Source: Pleodorina starrii
Taxonomy: Eukaryota; Chlorophyta; Chlorophyceae; Chlamydomonadales; Volvocaceae
DNA: 64,000 nt
Reading direction: 5' to 3'
Assembly (NCBI GenBank): GCA_030267565.1
Contig: BRXU01000001.1
Location: forward strand, 6,138,001 to 6,202,000
Made by a program: the position numbers and the translations under genes. The notes beneath the pieces were generated by a model. That model did not search any database. It saw only the letters and a list, made by a program, of their open reading frames with translations, and was not told the DNA's origin. The first letter of the stretch is position 1; every line of letters begins with the position of its first letter. Positions 32,929 through 44,600 of the stretch are shown here, piece after piece.

Positions 32929-33840
32929 TATTGTTGTACAGTAGCACGGTGTGGCGTGGCGGGGGGTGGGGCGGGTGGTGGGAGGCAGGTGGTGGGAGGC
33001 AGGTAGGAGGGTTTGCCGGTGCCGGATGTGCGGCGTGCGGCCAGATGCGTGAGTACTGAGCAGCTAGGGGCATGCATGATATGCGGCATGGGGTTGCCGC
33101 AGCGAAGGGACGGAGACGGCGTTGGCCTTTGCATGGGGTGGGGGCTGGATGAGGGCGCGGGGGGGTGGTGATATCCCTTGTCGCGATCTGGTCAGATCAG
33201 ATCTGGTCAGATGGGATCCGATCTGATTCTTATCCGGCGAGGAAACGGAGTCGTGTATGAGCGGGTGCACTCGAGGTGTCGTTGTGGACATTGCGGCGCG
33301 TTGCGTTGCGGTGGTGGGCTGGGCGCTCCAGGCTCCGGGAAGGTGGGTCGAGTCAGCGGACCAGCGGACCAGTTGGCTGGCGGCGTTCGGGGGGGGGACA
33401 CTCGTTGGCTGGAGGCGTTCGGGGGGGGACACTCGTTGGTGAAGAGCCGTGGCGGGAGGCATGGGTGCATGGGTGTGCATTTGATGTACGGCACCGTGTA
33501 CAGCTAGGGTACCCGTACCGGTACGGCAGGTGGTACTAGCTGTCGTCCGGATGAGGTACAGCAGGACTATTTTGGGGGGCGCGGGCAAGGCCGTCTGAAC
33601 ATGTGGTTGGCAGGAACCACGGCGCGCACGTTTGTGACCCTGGCGTCAAGTCACTTAGGCAGCTGAAAGCAGACACGTCAAGGCAGCTGATCTAGAGCGA
33701 AGTTTCAAGGATTTTGATGTTCACGATTTAATTTCCTGACAATCTAGGGCGACCTGGTGTTCGCGCGAAAAGAGCGTCAAAAGTCGTTGGCAGAGGTTGG
33801 CAGTTGGCAACGATCGAGACCGTCACGCGCTACGTCGCTA
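32929..33840. other. Intergenic and 3' flank, short local repeats
   Basis: Contains duplicated GGTGGGAGGCAGGT near 32980-33005, overlapping GATCTGGTCAGAT units at 33184-33225, and two tandem copies of GGCGTTCGGGGGGG-ACACTCGTTGG at 33382-33440. No coding frame is supported. Confidence 0.5.
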
Positions 33841-33843
33841 CCG

Positions 33844-33968
33844 CAAGAACGGCCTGTGCATACTTACAGTGCGGCCGCAAGGGCCATTTCGCGGCCACGG
33901 CGGCGTTGTTGCCGCGCTTGGACGCGATATGGCCCTTGCGGCCACACTTGATGCACAGGCCGTTCTTG
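33844..33968. repeat. Imperfect inverted repeat carrying a zinc-knuckle-like remnant
   Basis: Left arm 33844-33887 and right arm 33929-33968 are near-identical in opposite orientation (CAAGAACGGCCTGTGCAT and GGCCGCAAGGGCCAT are shared exactly). Read from the right arm on the minus strand, the sequence gives NGLCIKCGRKGHIA. That is the start of a C-x2-C-x4-H zinc knuckle as in retrotransposon Gag proteins; the fourth ligand (Cys) is absent. The left arm has TACTTACAG in place of CAAG, so its frame is altered. Probably a rearranged fragment of an LTR-type element. Confidence 0.6.
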
Positions 33969-33975
33969 CCTTGGA

Positions 33976-34525
33976 CTTATGGATAGCTGCCTTCGTGACC
34001 AAAGCTGCTGGGGCACATATAACGAACCGATACAAGGCCAAACAGTTATATGAATACCTTCTATGTGCGCGGGAACAGCGCTGGAGCATGCGTGCCGTAC
34101 TATTTTGCGAAATAGTACGACCTACAAGCGCAGCAGTCCCTTTCTTTAACTCAGTTCAGATTTTACGTTTTTTGGTCTTTCTGTGTTCTGGTGTTTCGAG
34201 TTCAAGTGGTCCATTAGCCTCCTGGCTCGTCTGGGCGTTACGAGCTCAAAGCTTGTAACATCATCATCAGTCCCTCACCACGGTCGGCACTCCCGAATGA
34301 GTTTCTCTGCCGGCTAGTTCTGCGTAAAGTCAACATGGATCTTGATAAGGCGCTGCTGCTTCTCTACAAGCATTGGCCGGCATCCTCAGATAATTTATTT
34401 CGTCGGGTCCGGTATTTCGTTTGATGCACCTGCAGCTGCGGCCATGATTGCGTATTTGGAAGACGGGAGTACCATTAACGTCGGCCACATCGCGTAATAG
34501 CTCACAGAATTGCGTGGTCATGTCC
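33976..34525 (+). repeat. Dispersed repeat, copy C (interrupted by a LINE tail)
   Basis: Starts near TTATGGATAGCTGCC and ends near GCGTGGTCATGTCCA. It is followed directly by copy D, so C and D form an imperfect direct repeat. It includes the palindromic core CGTACTATTTTGCGAAATAG at about 34096-34119 and the segment encoding NEFLCRLVLRKVNMDLDKAL, which copies A and B also carry. A 127-130 bp insertion at 34141-34267 splits it. Confidence 0.85.
34141..34267 (+). mobile_element. Short 3' fragment of a LINE with target-site duplication
   Basis: An insertion of about 127 bp ending CGAGCTCAAAGCTTGTAACA plus three ATC triplets, matching the 3' terminus of the two longer LINE copies. It is flanked by CAGTCCC at 34134-34140 and 34268-34274. 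The undisturbed copy D reads GCAGCAGTCCCTCACC straight through, so the empty site is known. The upstream part differs from both longer copies, indicating another subfamily. Confidence 0.88.
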
Positions 34526-34526
34526 A

Positions 34527-34906
34527 CTTATGAATAGCTGCCTAAGGGACCAAAACTGCTGTGGCACATATAACGAATCGATACAAGGCCAATCAGTTAC
34601 CGGTATGTGAATACCTGTTATGCGCGCTGGAACAGCGCTGGAGCATGCGTGCCGTACTATTTTGCGAAATAGTACGACCTACAAGTGCAGCAGTCCCTCA
34701 CCACGGTCGGCACTCCCGAATGAGTTTCTCTGCCGGCTAGTTCTGCGTAAAGTCAACATGGATCTTGACAAGGCGCTGCTGCTTCTCTACAAGCATTGGC
34801 CGGCATCCTCAGATAATTTATTTCGTCGGGTCCGGTATTTCGTTTGATGCACCTGCAGCTGCGGCCATGATTGCGTATTTGGAAGACGGGAGTACCATTG
34901 ACGTCG
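34527..34906 (+). repeat. Dispersed repeat, copy D
   Basis: Uninterrupted tandem partner of copy C, from TTATGAATAGCTGCC to ATTGACGTCGGCCAC. It carries the same palindromic core (about 34651-34674) and the reading frame NEFLCRLVLRKVNMDLDKAL. Copies C and D are in the opposite orientation to A and B. Confidence 0.87.
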
Positions 34907-34922
34907 GCCACCTGGCTTTGAC

Positions 34923-35000
34923 GAACGTTCACTGAGCATTCAGTGAACGTTCCCCGTGACTGTTCGCTGAACATTCAGTGAACGTTCAGCGAACAGTCAC
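34923..35000. repeat. Cluster of perfect hairpins built from GAACGTTCACTGA-like units
   Basis: Hairpin 1: arms of 13 bp, GAACGTTCACTGA (34923-34935) and its reverse complement (34940-34952), 4-nt loop. Hairpin 2: arms of 17 bp, GTGACTGTTCGCTGAAC (34956-34972) and its reverse complement (34984-35000), 11-nt loop. The loop of hairpin 2 repeats part of hairpin 1 (ATTCAGTGAAC). A small GTTCAC-GTC-GTGAAC hairpin follows at about 35006-35020. Confidence 0.92.
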
Positions 35001-35020
35001 CAGTCGTTCACGTCGTGAAC

Positions 35021-35698
35021 GGAAATACCCGCGCTTACCCTAAGTAGTGTACCTGGGCACGCCGTGCCCATGGCTGCACCTGGCCACTTGGATTCTGTAG
35101 CCGAACGATGCCGGGCATCCGGGGCGGCCGCGGCCTCCCAACGGATTTGATTTTCTAATGTCGTTCCACTTAAACCACAGCGAGCATCGACATTAAGGGG
35201 AAGCCCAACCCTGCCCAACGGTGCGGTACAAGGATCGACAGCCGCCAGTCGTGCCCGCTAAAGACAGTCCTGTGCGTGGGCAGAATAAAGGTGGGCTTAC
35301 TTGACAACGTTGCACATATTGATTCACCACGAGTGTCGGAGTCTCGGAGGCTCGTGGGTTACCTGAATCCGGTAGCTCTAACGAAATCGTCAAAACCTGT
35401 TAGCACCTTCAAGGCAGCAGTTTTTTGCAGCCTACTATCACAATTGTCTCATTATCGTTTCATGTTCAGAAACGCTCACACGTGGCTTTGTCGTTCATTT
35501 ACCGCTTGCGCCAGCACCCAGCAGCATAGACGGCTCGTGGACCAACCTGCACTTCCGGCGCCTCTCTGTATGGCACGTGTGCCAAGGGCTGGCAGCTGAG
35601 CGCATAAGCTGTGGGGAGGCTTTGCGGTGCAGCGCTCGCACTTCAGATTCGCCTAGACCCCGTCTAGAAGTGCGTCGGGTTCACTTTCCGCCTAAATC
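35021..35698. other. Intergenic, upstream of TFIIB
   Basis: No coding frame or repeat recognised. The last few hundred bases should contain the 5' UTR and promoter of the TFIIB gene. Confidence 0.45.
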
Positions 35699-38600
35699 AT
35701 GGACGTAGAGCCGTGCGTTACTTGTCAAGGAGTGGACTTTGTCGAGTTTAAGTCTGAGGGCGACCTGGTCTGCCGAGTAAGTGTTTCGGCCGCGAAGCGC
35801 GCACTGGGGGCTAAGCAAAAGGCTGCAAGTCCGAGTCATAATTTGACGCCAAAATTCAAAAACCACGTTTTTGTGCGCAGAATTGCGGCACGGTGAAGGA
35901 GTCCCGCCTCATCGACGAGCGTTCAGAATGGCGCACGTTCAGCGACAAGGTAAGCGTGTCAGGAGCAGCATCCAGGGTTCATGGCGTAATTCACCGGGGA
36001 GTGATACGGTATTGTGACATCCGCTGCTGCCGCTCCGCAGGACAAGGACACCACCGACCCCAACCGCGTCGGTGGGCCCACGAACAATTTGCTGGAGGGG
36101 CTAACAACAACGATTGGGCGCGAGCGGGTGAGCGGGAAGAGCTGGGGTGAGAAGTGGAGTGACAGCGTGTGTATGAACTGTGGGATTGCTGACCTCGCCC
36201 ACGACGGAAAGGACCCGACACAGCAGCCTCCAGCCGCCCGTTGACCGGGCCCATGCCAGCCCTCTTGCAACCGATGCACACGCCTGTTTGGAAGATTCTG
36301 GGACCTTCCATCCATCCAGAGACACGGCACTGCTGACGGCAACCATGGCCCAGCCGTCGGCTGCGGCTGTCCTGTGCACGGCAGCGCGCAGTGCACAGCC
36401 CTGGTGTTGCCACCGTAGCCCGGCCCGATCCCTTTTCACTACCACCCGCCCTGCGTCCCCCACCACCTCACCAGAACGACGGCGGCCTGTCGTACACTCT
36501 GAATCGGATCCACGCTCGCACCAACAACCCAGATCGGGTGATGATGACGGCCATGAAGGAGGTGGGCCGCATGTGCGAACTGCTCAAAGTCAACGGAGCG
36601 GTCAAAGATCAGGCGTTATCGATCTACAAGGATGTCGTTGAGGTACGGCGATGCGCGGAGCCTGTTGGGGGCCGGGTCTTGTCGCCTGGGGTGGGGCGGA
36701 CTGGCGGGAGAGGATGTGGGTGATTGGGAACAATGAACGCCACAGGACCCAGTTGTACACGGCTGCGCACTGCTGATTACGGCTGGAGACCAAGCCTCTG
36801 CGGTTTACCGCCGAGCTGCTGCTCTGCGGTAAACCACACAGACTGCCACACAGAACACAACGCTGACATACTTCCCCACGTGCAGCTGTTAAGGTGCCTG
36901 CTGCCGCTTTTCCCTCTACCGCGAACCCAACATCGTGCAGGCCAAGACACTCAAGGGGCGGCCCGTCAAGGTAAGCGAGGCGAGGGGCGAGGAGTAGCGC
37001 GAGGAGGTGTCTGCCCCTCCACTGTTGTATCCCACCAAAGAAGGCCCATGGGTGGATGTCAGGGAAGGCCCCGTATTCATCCATGAGATATCCACGGCCC
37101 CTCCAAGAGAAGTCCGGATCACGGCCAGGAGCACTTGCAGATGGACGGCTTGGCGGGGGGGAGCGGGTGGCGCCCAGCCAGGATTTTCTATGACCCCCAC
37201 AGGCATGCCGGGCCGCTGGTATGCATGCACCGGTTGAGGTTTCGCGGCCTGGCATACCGGTACCTCCCCGCGTCCTAGTTGGGCTCTTCGTCCACACGAC
37301 CTTCGCTTGAGGCAGCACACGTGCCACGCGCTGTCACCTGGCCGGATGAGATGGCAGTCACTGCTGCTGCTGCTGCTTGGTGATGGGTGATGGGGTGTCT
37401 CTCCAATCCACCCCACCGTCTTCCTCTGGGGAACGCGCAGGCGCTTGCCGCGTCTTGCCTGTTCTGGGCCTGCCGCCAGGAGAAGCAGGCGCGGACCTTC
37501 AAGGAGATTGTGGCCATATTGGGCAATGACGTGAGCAAAAAGGAAATTGGTCGCTGCTTCAAGGTGGGCGCGGGCCGGCGGCGGGGCGCGGCGGGTGTGG
37601 GTGTGATTATGGCCGGGGGGCGGGGAAGGGTGAGGGAAGTACGGGAAGACGGCTAGGGAAGGGGTGTTACCGCTCTTAACCCCAACCCAACGCGACTGTC
37701 GCCCCCCCATCTGCTGGTTGCAGGACCTGCAGCAGCTTAAGAAGGACGAGCTGCACAAGCAGGGCGCCTCCGCGGATGCCCTGGCGTCCACCATGAACCA
37801 AACCGTGCAGCACCCCGCGGAGTTCGTGGTAGGGCCGTGAACCCTTAGGGATACGTAGCTGTTGGAATTTGGATGGGGGGCAGCGTAGTAGGGCTGTAGC
37901 AAGCGGAGCCCCCGCCCCCGCACCCGCCCGCCCCTGCACCCGCTGCTGCAGCGGCTCGCTTTAGTAGCTACCGCATGGTGTTGACTGGACCCTGCCAGCC
38001 CCAGTCGGTGATTTGCGTCGCGTCATTCGCCGACGCCCGCGGGCGGGCTGCCCGGTTGCGTCCGCCGTGAGACTCTTGGGCGCGCGACCTGCACCTGCAC
38101 CTCCACCCGCACCTGGGGCACATGCCCCGAACACTCACGCGGTTGCCGCGCATGCTCTTGCACAAGCGGTGTCACCTGATCGTCACCTCCGCACCGCACC
38201 ACCACCGCACCACCACCACCACCACCACCACCGCAACACCACCACCACCACCACCACTGCTCCGCAGCGCAACTACTGCAATCAGCTGCGTGTGGAGTTC
38301 AAGTGCAAGAAGCTGGCGGAGGAGATTGCGCAGAACGCCAAGCCGCAGGACCGGCGTGTGCCCTGGGACGGCCGCACGCCCACCTCCATCGCCTCCGCCA
38401 TCGTCTTCATCGCCATGATGCTGTGGGAGGTGAGTGGGTGGGAGGTGGGAAAGGAAGCGGTGAGAGGCGCTTGTCGCCCGGAGGGAGTGGGGAATCTGGG
38501 TTCAAGGACAGCGTGGCTCCTTCGAGCTGCTCTGTTTAGTGGATTTGGGGCGCTGCGTGTGCAGACGCGATCATCCCGACTGGCGATGTACGCCTTGCTT

Positions 38601-39061
38601 CCCTCGCCTCTCACCAGCACGCCGCCCGCTGCCCCTGCGCCGAGCCTCCACTCACACCTCCCTCCCTATCCTGCTGCTTTTCTTGACTCCAGCCTTCCCT
38701 CTCCCCGCTCCTCCTCGCCCCCCCGCTCCTTCTCGCCCCCCCATCCCCTCACCTCCCCCTACCTCGCCTCCAGATCAAGGAGGGGATCAAGAAGGAGGCC
38801 TCCGGGTCCGGGTCCGCTGGCTCGTCCGCCTACACGGGCTTCAAGGCCATCAAGACGCTGTCCGATCAGGCCATGCAGCGCGTCACCATCATCTCCTCGG
38901 TCGCCGAGGCCACCATTCGCGCCGCCTACAAGGACCTCTTCCCGCACATTCCGCAGCTGCTGCCAGCCAGCCAGAACCCGGAGGACCGCATCACGCCGGA
39001 GATGGTTGGGAGGCTGCCCAACCCAGACTCGCGCGGCGGGGGCGCGATGGGCATGATGTGA
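35699..39061 (+). CDS. TFIIB: General transcription factor TFIIB
   Basis: Nine exons (35699-35776, 35881-35949, 36041-36127, 36475-36642, 36941-36970, 37441-37563, 37724-37828, 38268-38429, 38774-39061) join, all in phase 0, into 369 residues, close to the usual TFIIB length. The N-terminal zinc ribbon has C-x2-C at residues 6 and 9 and C-x2-C at 25 and 28 (CVTC ... CRNC; the second pair spans intron 1). The B-finger region follows ([24 protein letters not shown]). Two cyclin folds come next: the first around LGRMCELL-type helix sequence and [19 protein letters not shown], the second from [20 protein letters not shown] to [25 protein letters not shown] bridges TBP and RNA polymerase II in the nucleus. 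A Gly/Ser-rich insertion ([17 protein letters not shown]) sits in the second cyclin fold. Exon 5 has only 10 codons. Confidence 0.95.
38188..38262 (+). repeat. CAC trinucleotide microsatellite (intronic)
   Basis: About 75 bp of CAC/ACC triplets in the intron before TFIIB exon 8, forming part of the pyrimidine-poor approach to the acceptor at 38267. Confidence 0.85.
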
Positions 39062-41557
39062 GAGGAGAGGAGGTAGGGGTGTGATGACGTGGGTTGTGGG
39101 GTGGCGTCGGTGCTGGCGGCGAAACGACGCGGCGAGAGCGTCGGGCCGCGGCCGCGGTGTGAGCCATGGGGGCGGAATAATGTTCGAGGAAGGAACAATG
39201 GTGGACAGGTGTGTGTTGGGAGAGGAGAGGAGACGTGGGCGGTAGCAGCCTACGGGGGTCGATGCAGCTGCAGTACGACATCCGGAGGCAGGGGCCAGCC
39301 ATTGCGCGAGCACCCGAAGGGGGGAATGGAAGGGAAGGCGGTTGGGGGTTCATCTAGCGCGTTGTTAAGAAGAAGGGGGTCCCAGCCGGCCGGTCTGGTC
39401 CGGTGGAACGCCGCACAGGCGGGTTGACGTGTTCCGGAGCAGCCCGGCGGAGTTAGGCCGCAGCCAGAGTAGCCAGTCTGAGTCTTGACTGTTTTGAGGC
39501 AATGCTGCATACGCAGACGATAGCGTTGCGTCTTCCTCACGGTATTATGCACCCTGCAATCCATTTCCTTTGTGGTTGTTGAAGAGGGCTCCAGACTCGA
39601 GAAGAGTAGAGCCATTCGGGCCGACTGCTGGCCGTGCACTGAGCATTTCTTGTTTATTGTCGCTCCTCACTCGTCGGACTGCCACCGTGGCACCGCACCC
39701 TTCTTCACTTTCGTGTTTGTTTGGCGTCTGTCGTCTTGTTGGATAAGAAGGTAAATCCCCCACGTGGAGACGACTAGACACAGTTTGATTTGGTGATCTG
39801 TGGCTATGAAATGGCCTGAGAAAAGGGCCACTTCGTGGGGACGTGCGTCACAAAGGTTTTGAGCTCCCGGCGGCCCTTCCGGAGGGCGATGGCGGCGGCT
39901 TGCTACTCGGCAGAGGCCCCCACACCGGACGCCGGCCAGTGTGGAAAGCGGCAGGTGCTCAGGGCGGTTAGCGCACGTGGCCTTATTGGTGTGTGCCGAT
40001 GTGGCGGCGCCAGCAGCCCCACAGTGGAGCTGGGGATACCGGTGTCTGGATCTGGATGCGGAGCTGGGGGGTGGAGACGTTGGGACGGAGGATTCCGGCG
40101 GGGGAGCGAAGTGAAAGGACCAACCTCGAGCTCCCCAGGTATGGGTATGGGTATGGCTGGCTACGTGGCCAGCGGCCCCCTTTAACCGTGTGCGGACCAC
40201 GGGTCCCTTAAGATCCGAGACTGGACCGGGCCCGTGGTGCGCGAAGAAGGGCGCCCCGGGGAGCGGCGTTCAGAGGTTTGTAACCATGCGTTGCTGCGGG
40301 CTGCTTTTGTAGAGCCGTGGACAGTCGGGGCTGGGCTGCTGTGGTCATTGTGGTTGTGGTTCGCCTTGTCCGGACCGAACGATTACGGTTAGCGCCGCAG
40401 AGTAATGATGATGATGATGATGATGGAAAGGATGGACGCAAGCGAATGGCAGGTGTGGTTGCCGTGTTTGCTGCTCGGGCAAATCGGGCCGGATACCCAT
40501 TGGATGTAAAAGGTAACGGTTTGCGCCGGTGCCGGCGCCCGGGTGAGCGACAACAGGGCCGTAGCCGCGATCAAGATCATGGCGTGGCACGGGTTGCATC
40601 CTGTGGCCTGCGAGCCAATGTGTGCTGCGCAGCCGCGGTTCCGTTGTGTGCTTTGGCATGCATACCCTCTCCGTCTCCGTCCTCCGCACAACTGCCCACC
40701 GCGTTTGGGAGCGCGCGAAAGGTGTGCAGCCACGAACGCTTCTGACAACCCATGGAGATGTGATTGGAAGCGAAGAGAGTCGATTGTTCGCTCCTGTGGC
40801 GAAGAAAGTCCAAGTCGGAAGCACCGAAAAAACCCGACCGGCCCGCTGGCTCTACCCTCCGAACGACATTTGGGGTGTCTGGAGCCCACGGTTACAACAA
40901 TAACTGACCCCGAACTGGACCCCAATGGCAGCTCCACGACAGCGAAACTCGACGCGCAGGGATGCGCATGGCGCCAGTCTCTTGTTGATCGTTCACTTGA
41001 GAGTGCAAGCCTTCAAGTGCAGGTGCGACATGTCCTCAACTCTCTCATCTGGAAAAAAAACGCGCGCCGTGCCGGAAAGACGTGTGCCTTTCGCTGTTCG
41101 ACTTGCATGACCCACGGATCACTCGCATCCTTCGTAAAGGGAAGCTGCCCATGCATCCCCCAGCACACATGAAAAACATTTACGTGAAATCAATTAGTAC
41201 TGATCTGATGCGTGGATTTCTAAGGGCTTAACTTCAAGCCAGTAGGCCTCCGGGAGGCATCGCTTTGGACGCAAGAATGGGCTCGCAACTGCGAACTATT
41301 TAATGCATTACCCCATACCTCCAAACTGTTCTGCCACGTCGTCTTGCCTTGAAGCTTTTGCACTCATCCAGTCAAACTCGACTGTACTTTTCTCTCCTAT
41401 CTGCGCCCGTCTTTGGCGCGGCGTCATAGCAGCCCTCGACGGCTAACGCAAAACTTGACCCCAAACCTCGGGCCGCTCACGCAACCGGGCCGCAACGCGG
41501 TTACGGGCAGCCAGGGCCCATCATCACGTTTTGCTGCAGCTGTCCTGCTCGGCGAGC
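39062..41557. other. Intergenic: TFIIB 3' flank and upstream region of the large bZIP gene
   Basis: About 2.5 kb with no splice-supported frame. It contains a GAT microsatellite (about 40405-40425) and several TGTAA pentamers (for example near 40275 and 40505). None is close enough to the TFIIB stop at 39061 to be assigned with confidence. Confidence 0.45.
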
Positions 41558-41645
41558 ATGTCGGCGCTTCTTGCCGCTCAACCTCACCGTCAGCCACATC
41601 AGCGCCAGAGCCGCCTCGGGCAGCCCAGTCACCCAACCCAGCAGC

Positions 41646-41692
<47 letters not shown>

Positions 41693-44600
41693 CCTCCTCA
41701 GCAAAATCAGCAGCAGCGACAGCAGCAGCAGCAGCAGCGCCTGCAGCGCCAGCCCGGCGCGGGGAACCGCAAGTCGGGCTTGCAGGAGCAAACGCAGTCG
41801 CAGCCGCGCGATCAAGCGCCAAAGGTCGTCACAGTTACGAGGCTAGACCTCACAGCCTCCGGAGCTCAATCTGATGAGGGCTCTTCAGGCGCCCTGCTGC
41901 CCAACGGGGCTCACGCGGCCGGTGGCGGTGCCAGCGCAGCCGGTGTGTCCGGAGGCGCGCTCACCAACGGCGTGGCCGTGGCGCTGCAGGCTCAGTGGCC
42001 GTCGCAGTTAACAGCGCATGTAAAGCAGGTGAGGCCGCACGCGCCGCGATTCCACTTGCAGAGTTCAGGAACTGAGCGACGCGGCGACTAAAGTGCAGCG
42101 CAAACGATCTGCTGTTTTCTCCTAGGTTCGTGAGAGTGATTGAGTAGAATGGGAAGTGTTTTTCTTGGCGTGCACGTGCCTTGAGGTTTGGCTGGTGTTG
42201 CGCGGCCGGTTCCTTGGCGATTTTCGAAATGCTTGGGCGCCGCGGCGTTTCCATTTGATGCCAGGAGTCGAGTCGATTGAGGAGTCCTTTGATTGCCGAC
42301 GCAAAGTGCCCGCTCCTGCTTAAACAATCCCCGATAGCGTTCCGGTCTGGGGTTTGGTTCTTTATTAGGTCCGGAACCGGTGTGGTCCGCTGCGTGCGCG
42401 CGGCCAGCTTTCTGTATTCTGTGCGCGCGCACAGCCTCACAGCCTCACAGCCTCACACCGCTCACAGCACTCATTCCACCTAAGAACACAGACGCATATG
42501 CATTTCTGCCAGCCTTCCCTTCAGTTTACAGTACCCGGTCAACCAACTCAACTTCCCCACACTTGTGTCGGCCCTCTTCCCGCCTTACGGACGACTCAAC
42601 CCGACACGTGGGACCTGCAGGAACTCCCCTCGGCCAGCGCTTTCGGTCTGGTGCAGCCCTTCCTGGCGGGCTCGCTCGGGATGGGCCCCTCGCCCCTCCT
42701 CGCCTCCGCCGCCGCGGCCGCCGCCGCCGCCGTTGCGGCCGCGGCGCCCTCCGGCCCTGCGGGTGCAGCGCTGCCCGGTGCCTGCCCGGTGCTTCCGGCC
42801 CAATCGCCCGGCGGCACGGGGCCGGCGCCGAGTGGCAAGGCCACGTCCGGAACCGGCGGCAGCGGCGGCAGCAAGCGGAAGCGAGAGGCGGCGTCGGCTG
42901 ATCCGGGGCAGCGGAAGCAGCACCAGCCGCCGCCGCAACTGCAGCAGAAGCAGCCGCAGGGGCAACAGGACGTGGGAGGCCCGTCGCCGGCGGCGAAGAA
43001 GCCCGTAAAGTTGGCGGCTGGCGGCGGCGGCGGCGGCGCCACCGGAGCGCGCGGCGGCAACGCTTCGCCTGGCGGCGCGCAGCAGGAGGGTGAGATTGGG
43101 GCTGTGGTTTCCATCGGGGGCGCGGCATGCGTGTTGTGTTGTGTTGCGCTGCATGGGGGGCCGCACCGAATCTCGCTCACGAGACCACAACAAGACCACC
43201 AGAGAGGCGCTGCATGCATGTCGGGTTGTCGGCGCGTGAGGGCAGCACCTCTCGCGTTGCCCCGGCGGCGCCCGAATGCCGCGCGGGTGCCACAATCCAT
43301 GTCGTCGTTGTGTCAGCAAGGCCGCCAAACCTCCCCACCTCCCCACTGAGCCACTGAGCCACTGAGCCACTGAGCCACTGAGCCACTGAGCCACTGAGCC
43401 ACTGAGCCACTGAGCCACTGAGCCACTGAGCCACTGAGCCACTGAGCCACTGAGCCACTGAGCCACTGAGCCACTGAGCCACCTCCCCACTGAGCCACTG
43501 AGCCACTGAGCCACTGAGCCACTGAGCCAACTGAGCTGAGCTAACTGACCCCCTGCGCGCTGCCACACGCCGCCGCGCCGTCCGTAGCCCTTCCAGCAAA
43601 CGGCATCGCCGCCCTGGAGCCGGCAGCGAAGCAGCTGGTCAAGCGCTCTGGTCTGATCGCCCCCGGCGGAGCGGCAGCAGCAGCGGCAGCAGCAGCAGCG
43701 GCAGCAGCAGCAGCGGCAGCAGCAGCAGGCTCCGCCAACGGCGGCAGGGCCGATGCTGGCTCAGGCCCTGGCGCAGCGGAGGCGGGTAGGTCGTCATTTG
43801 CTGCCGCTGCGACGGCTGCTGCGGCCGCTGCTGCGGTGGCGTCGGCTGCAGCGGAGGCGGCACGCGGGAAGGTGAGGCGGACGGCGGCGTGGACCGTGCG
43901 ATGGCAAAATCGTAACTGTAACTGTAACCGTAACTGGAAATGTAACCGTAACCGTAACCAAATTGCACAAGTAACCATCACGTGCTGAGCAGCTGGTGCC
44001 ACTCGTGCCGCGCCTTCGGATCATGTGTCTCTCCCCTTCCTAAAGTTTTTTTCTCGTTTTCCCGGTTTCGTTCTTGCATTACACACTTCAAATCTCCCTC
44101 CCCTCCAGGCCCCGGCGGACGCGGAAGGGATCCGACTGGCGCTCGCATCCTGGCAGAAGCAACAACAACAACAACAACAACAACAGCGGCAGTCCCTCGG
44201 CCGCGGTGACAGCGGCAACAACGGTAACGACCTGGGCAGTGAGCCGGCGGACGGCGACGGCGACGGAGGCGGCGAGGGCGAGGAGGGCTTTGGTTCGGAG
44301 GACCCGGAGGAGGACCCCGAAAAGGCGCGAGAGCGGCGCGAGAAGAACCGCATCGCCGCCCGCAAGTGTCGTGCTAAGAAGGTAGCCATGGTCCGCGGCA
44401 TGCAGGTGCGGCGCAGTGATCCACGAACCCCATGAACCCCATGAAGCGAATGTGAAAACATATGACAGGCCCCTGCATGTCGTGTCGTGTGCTCGTGTCG
44501 CTTTTCCTCATTCCACTGTGCCGTCTCCGCCCCTCCTCTGCGGTGTCTTCTTAGTTCTTACCCCCTGTGTGTGTGTCGGGTGGTTGGGGTGGGTCGGCAG

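Noticed and set aside
43177..43599. Minus-strand ORFs with Gln-Trp-Leu-Ser-Gly-Ser-Val-Ala repeats
   Set aside because: They are translations of the 8-bp intronic satellite on the wrong strand of the bZIP gene.
43911..43962. Possible interstitial telomere repeat
   Set aside because: The hexamer AACYGT does not match TTTTAGGG or TTTAGGG types, and the array is short and degenerate.
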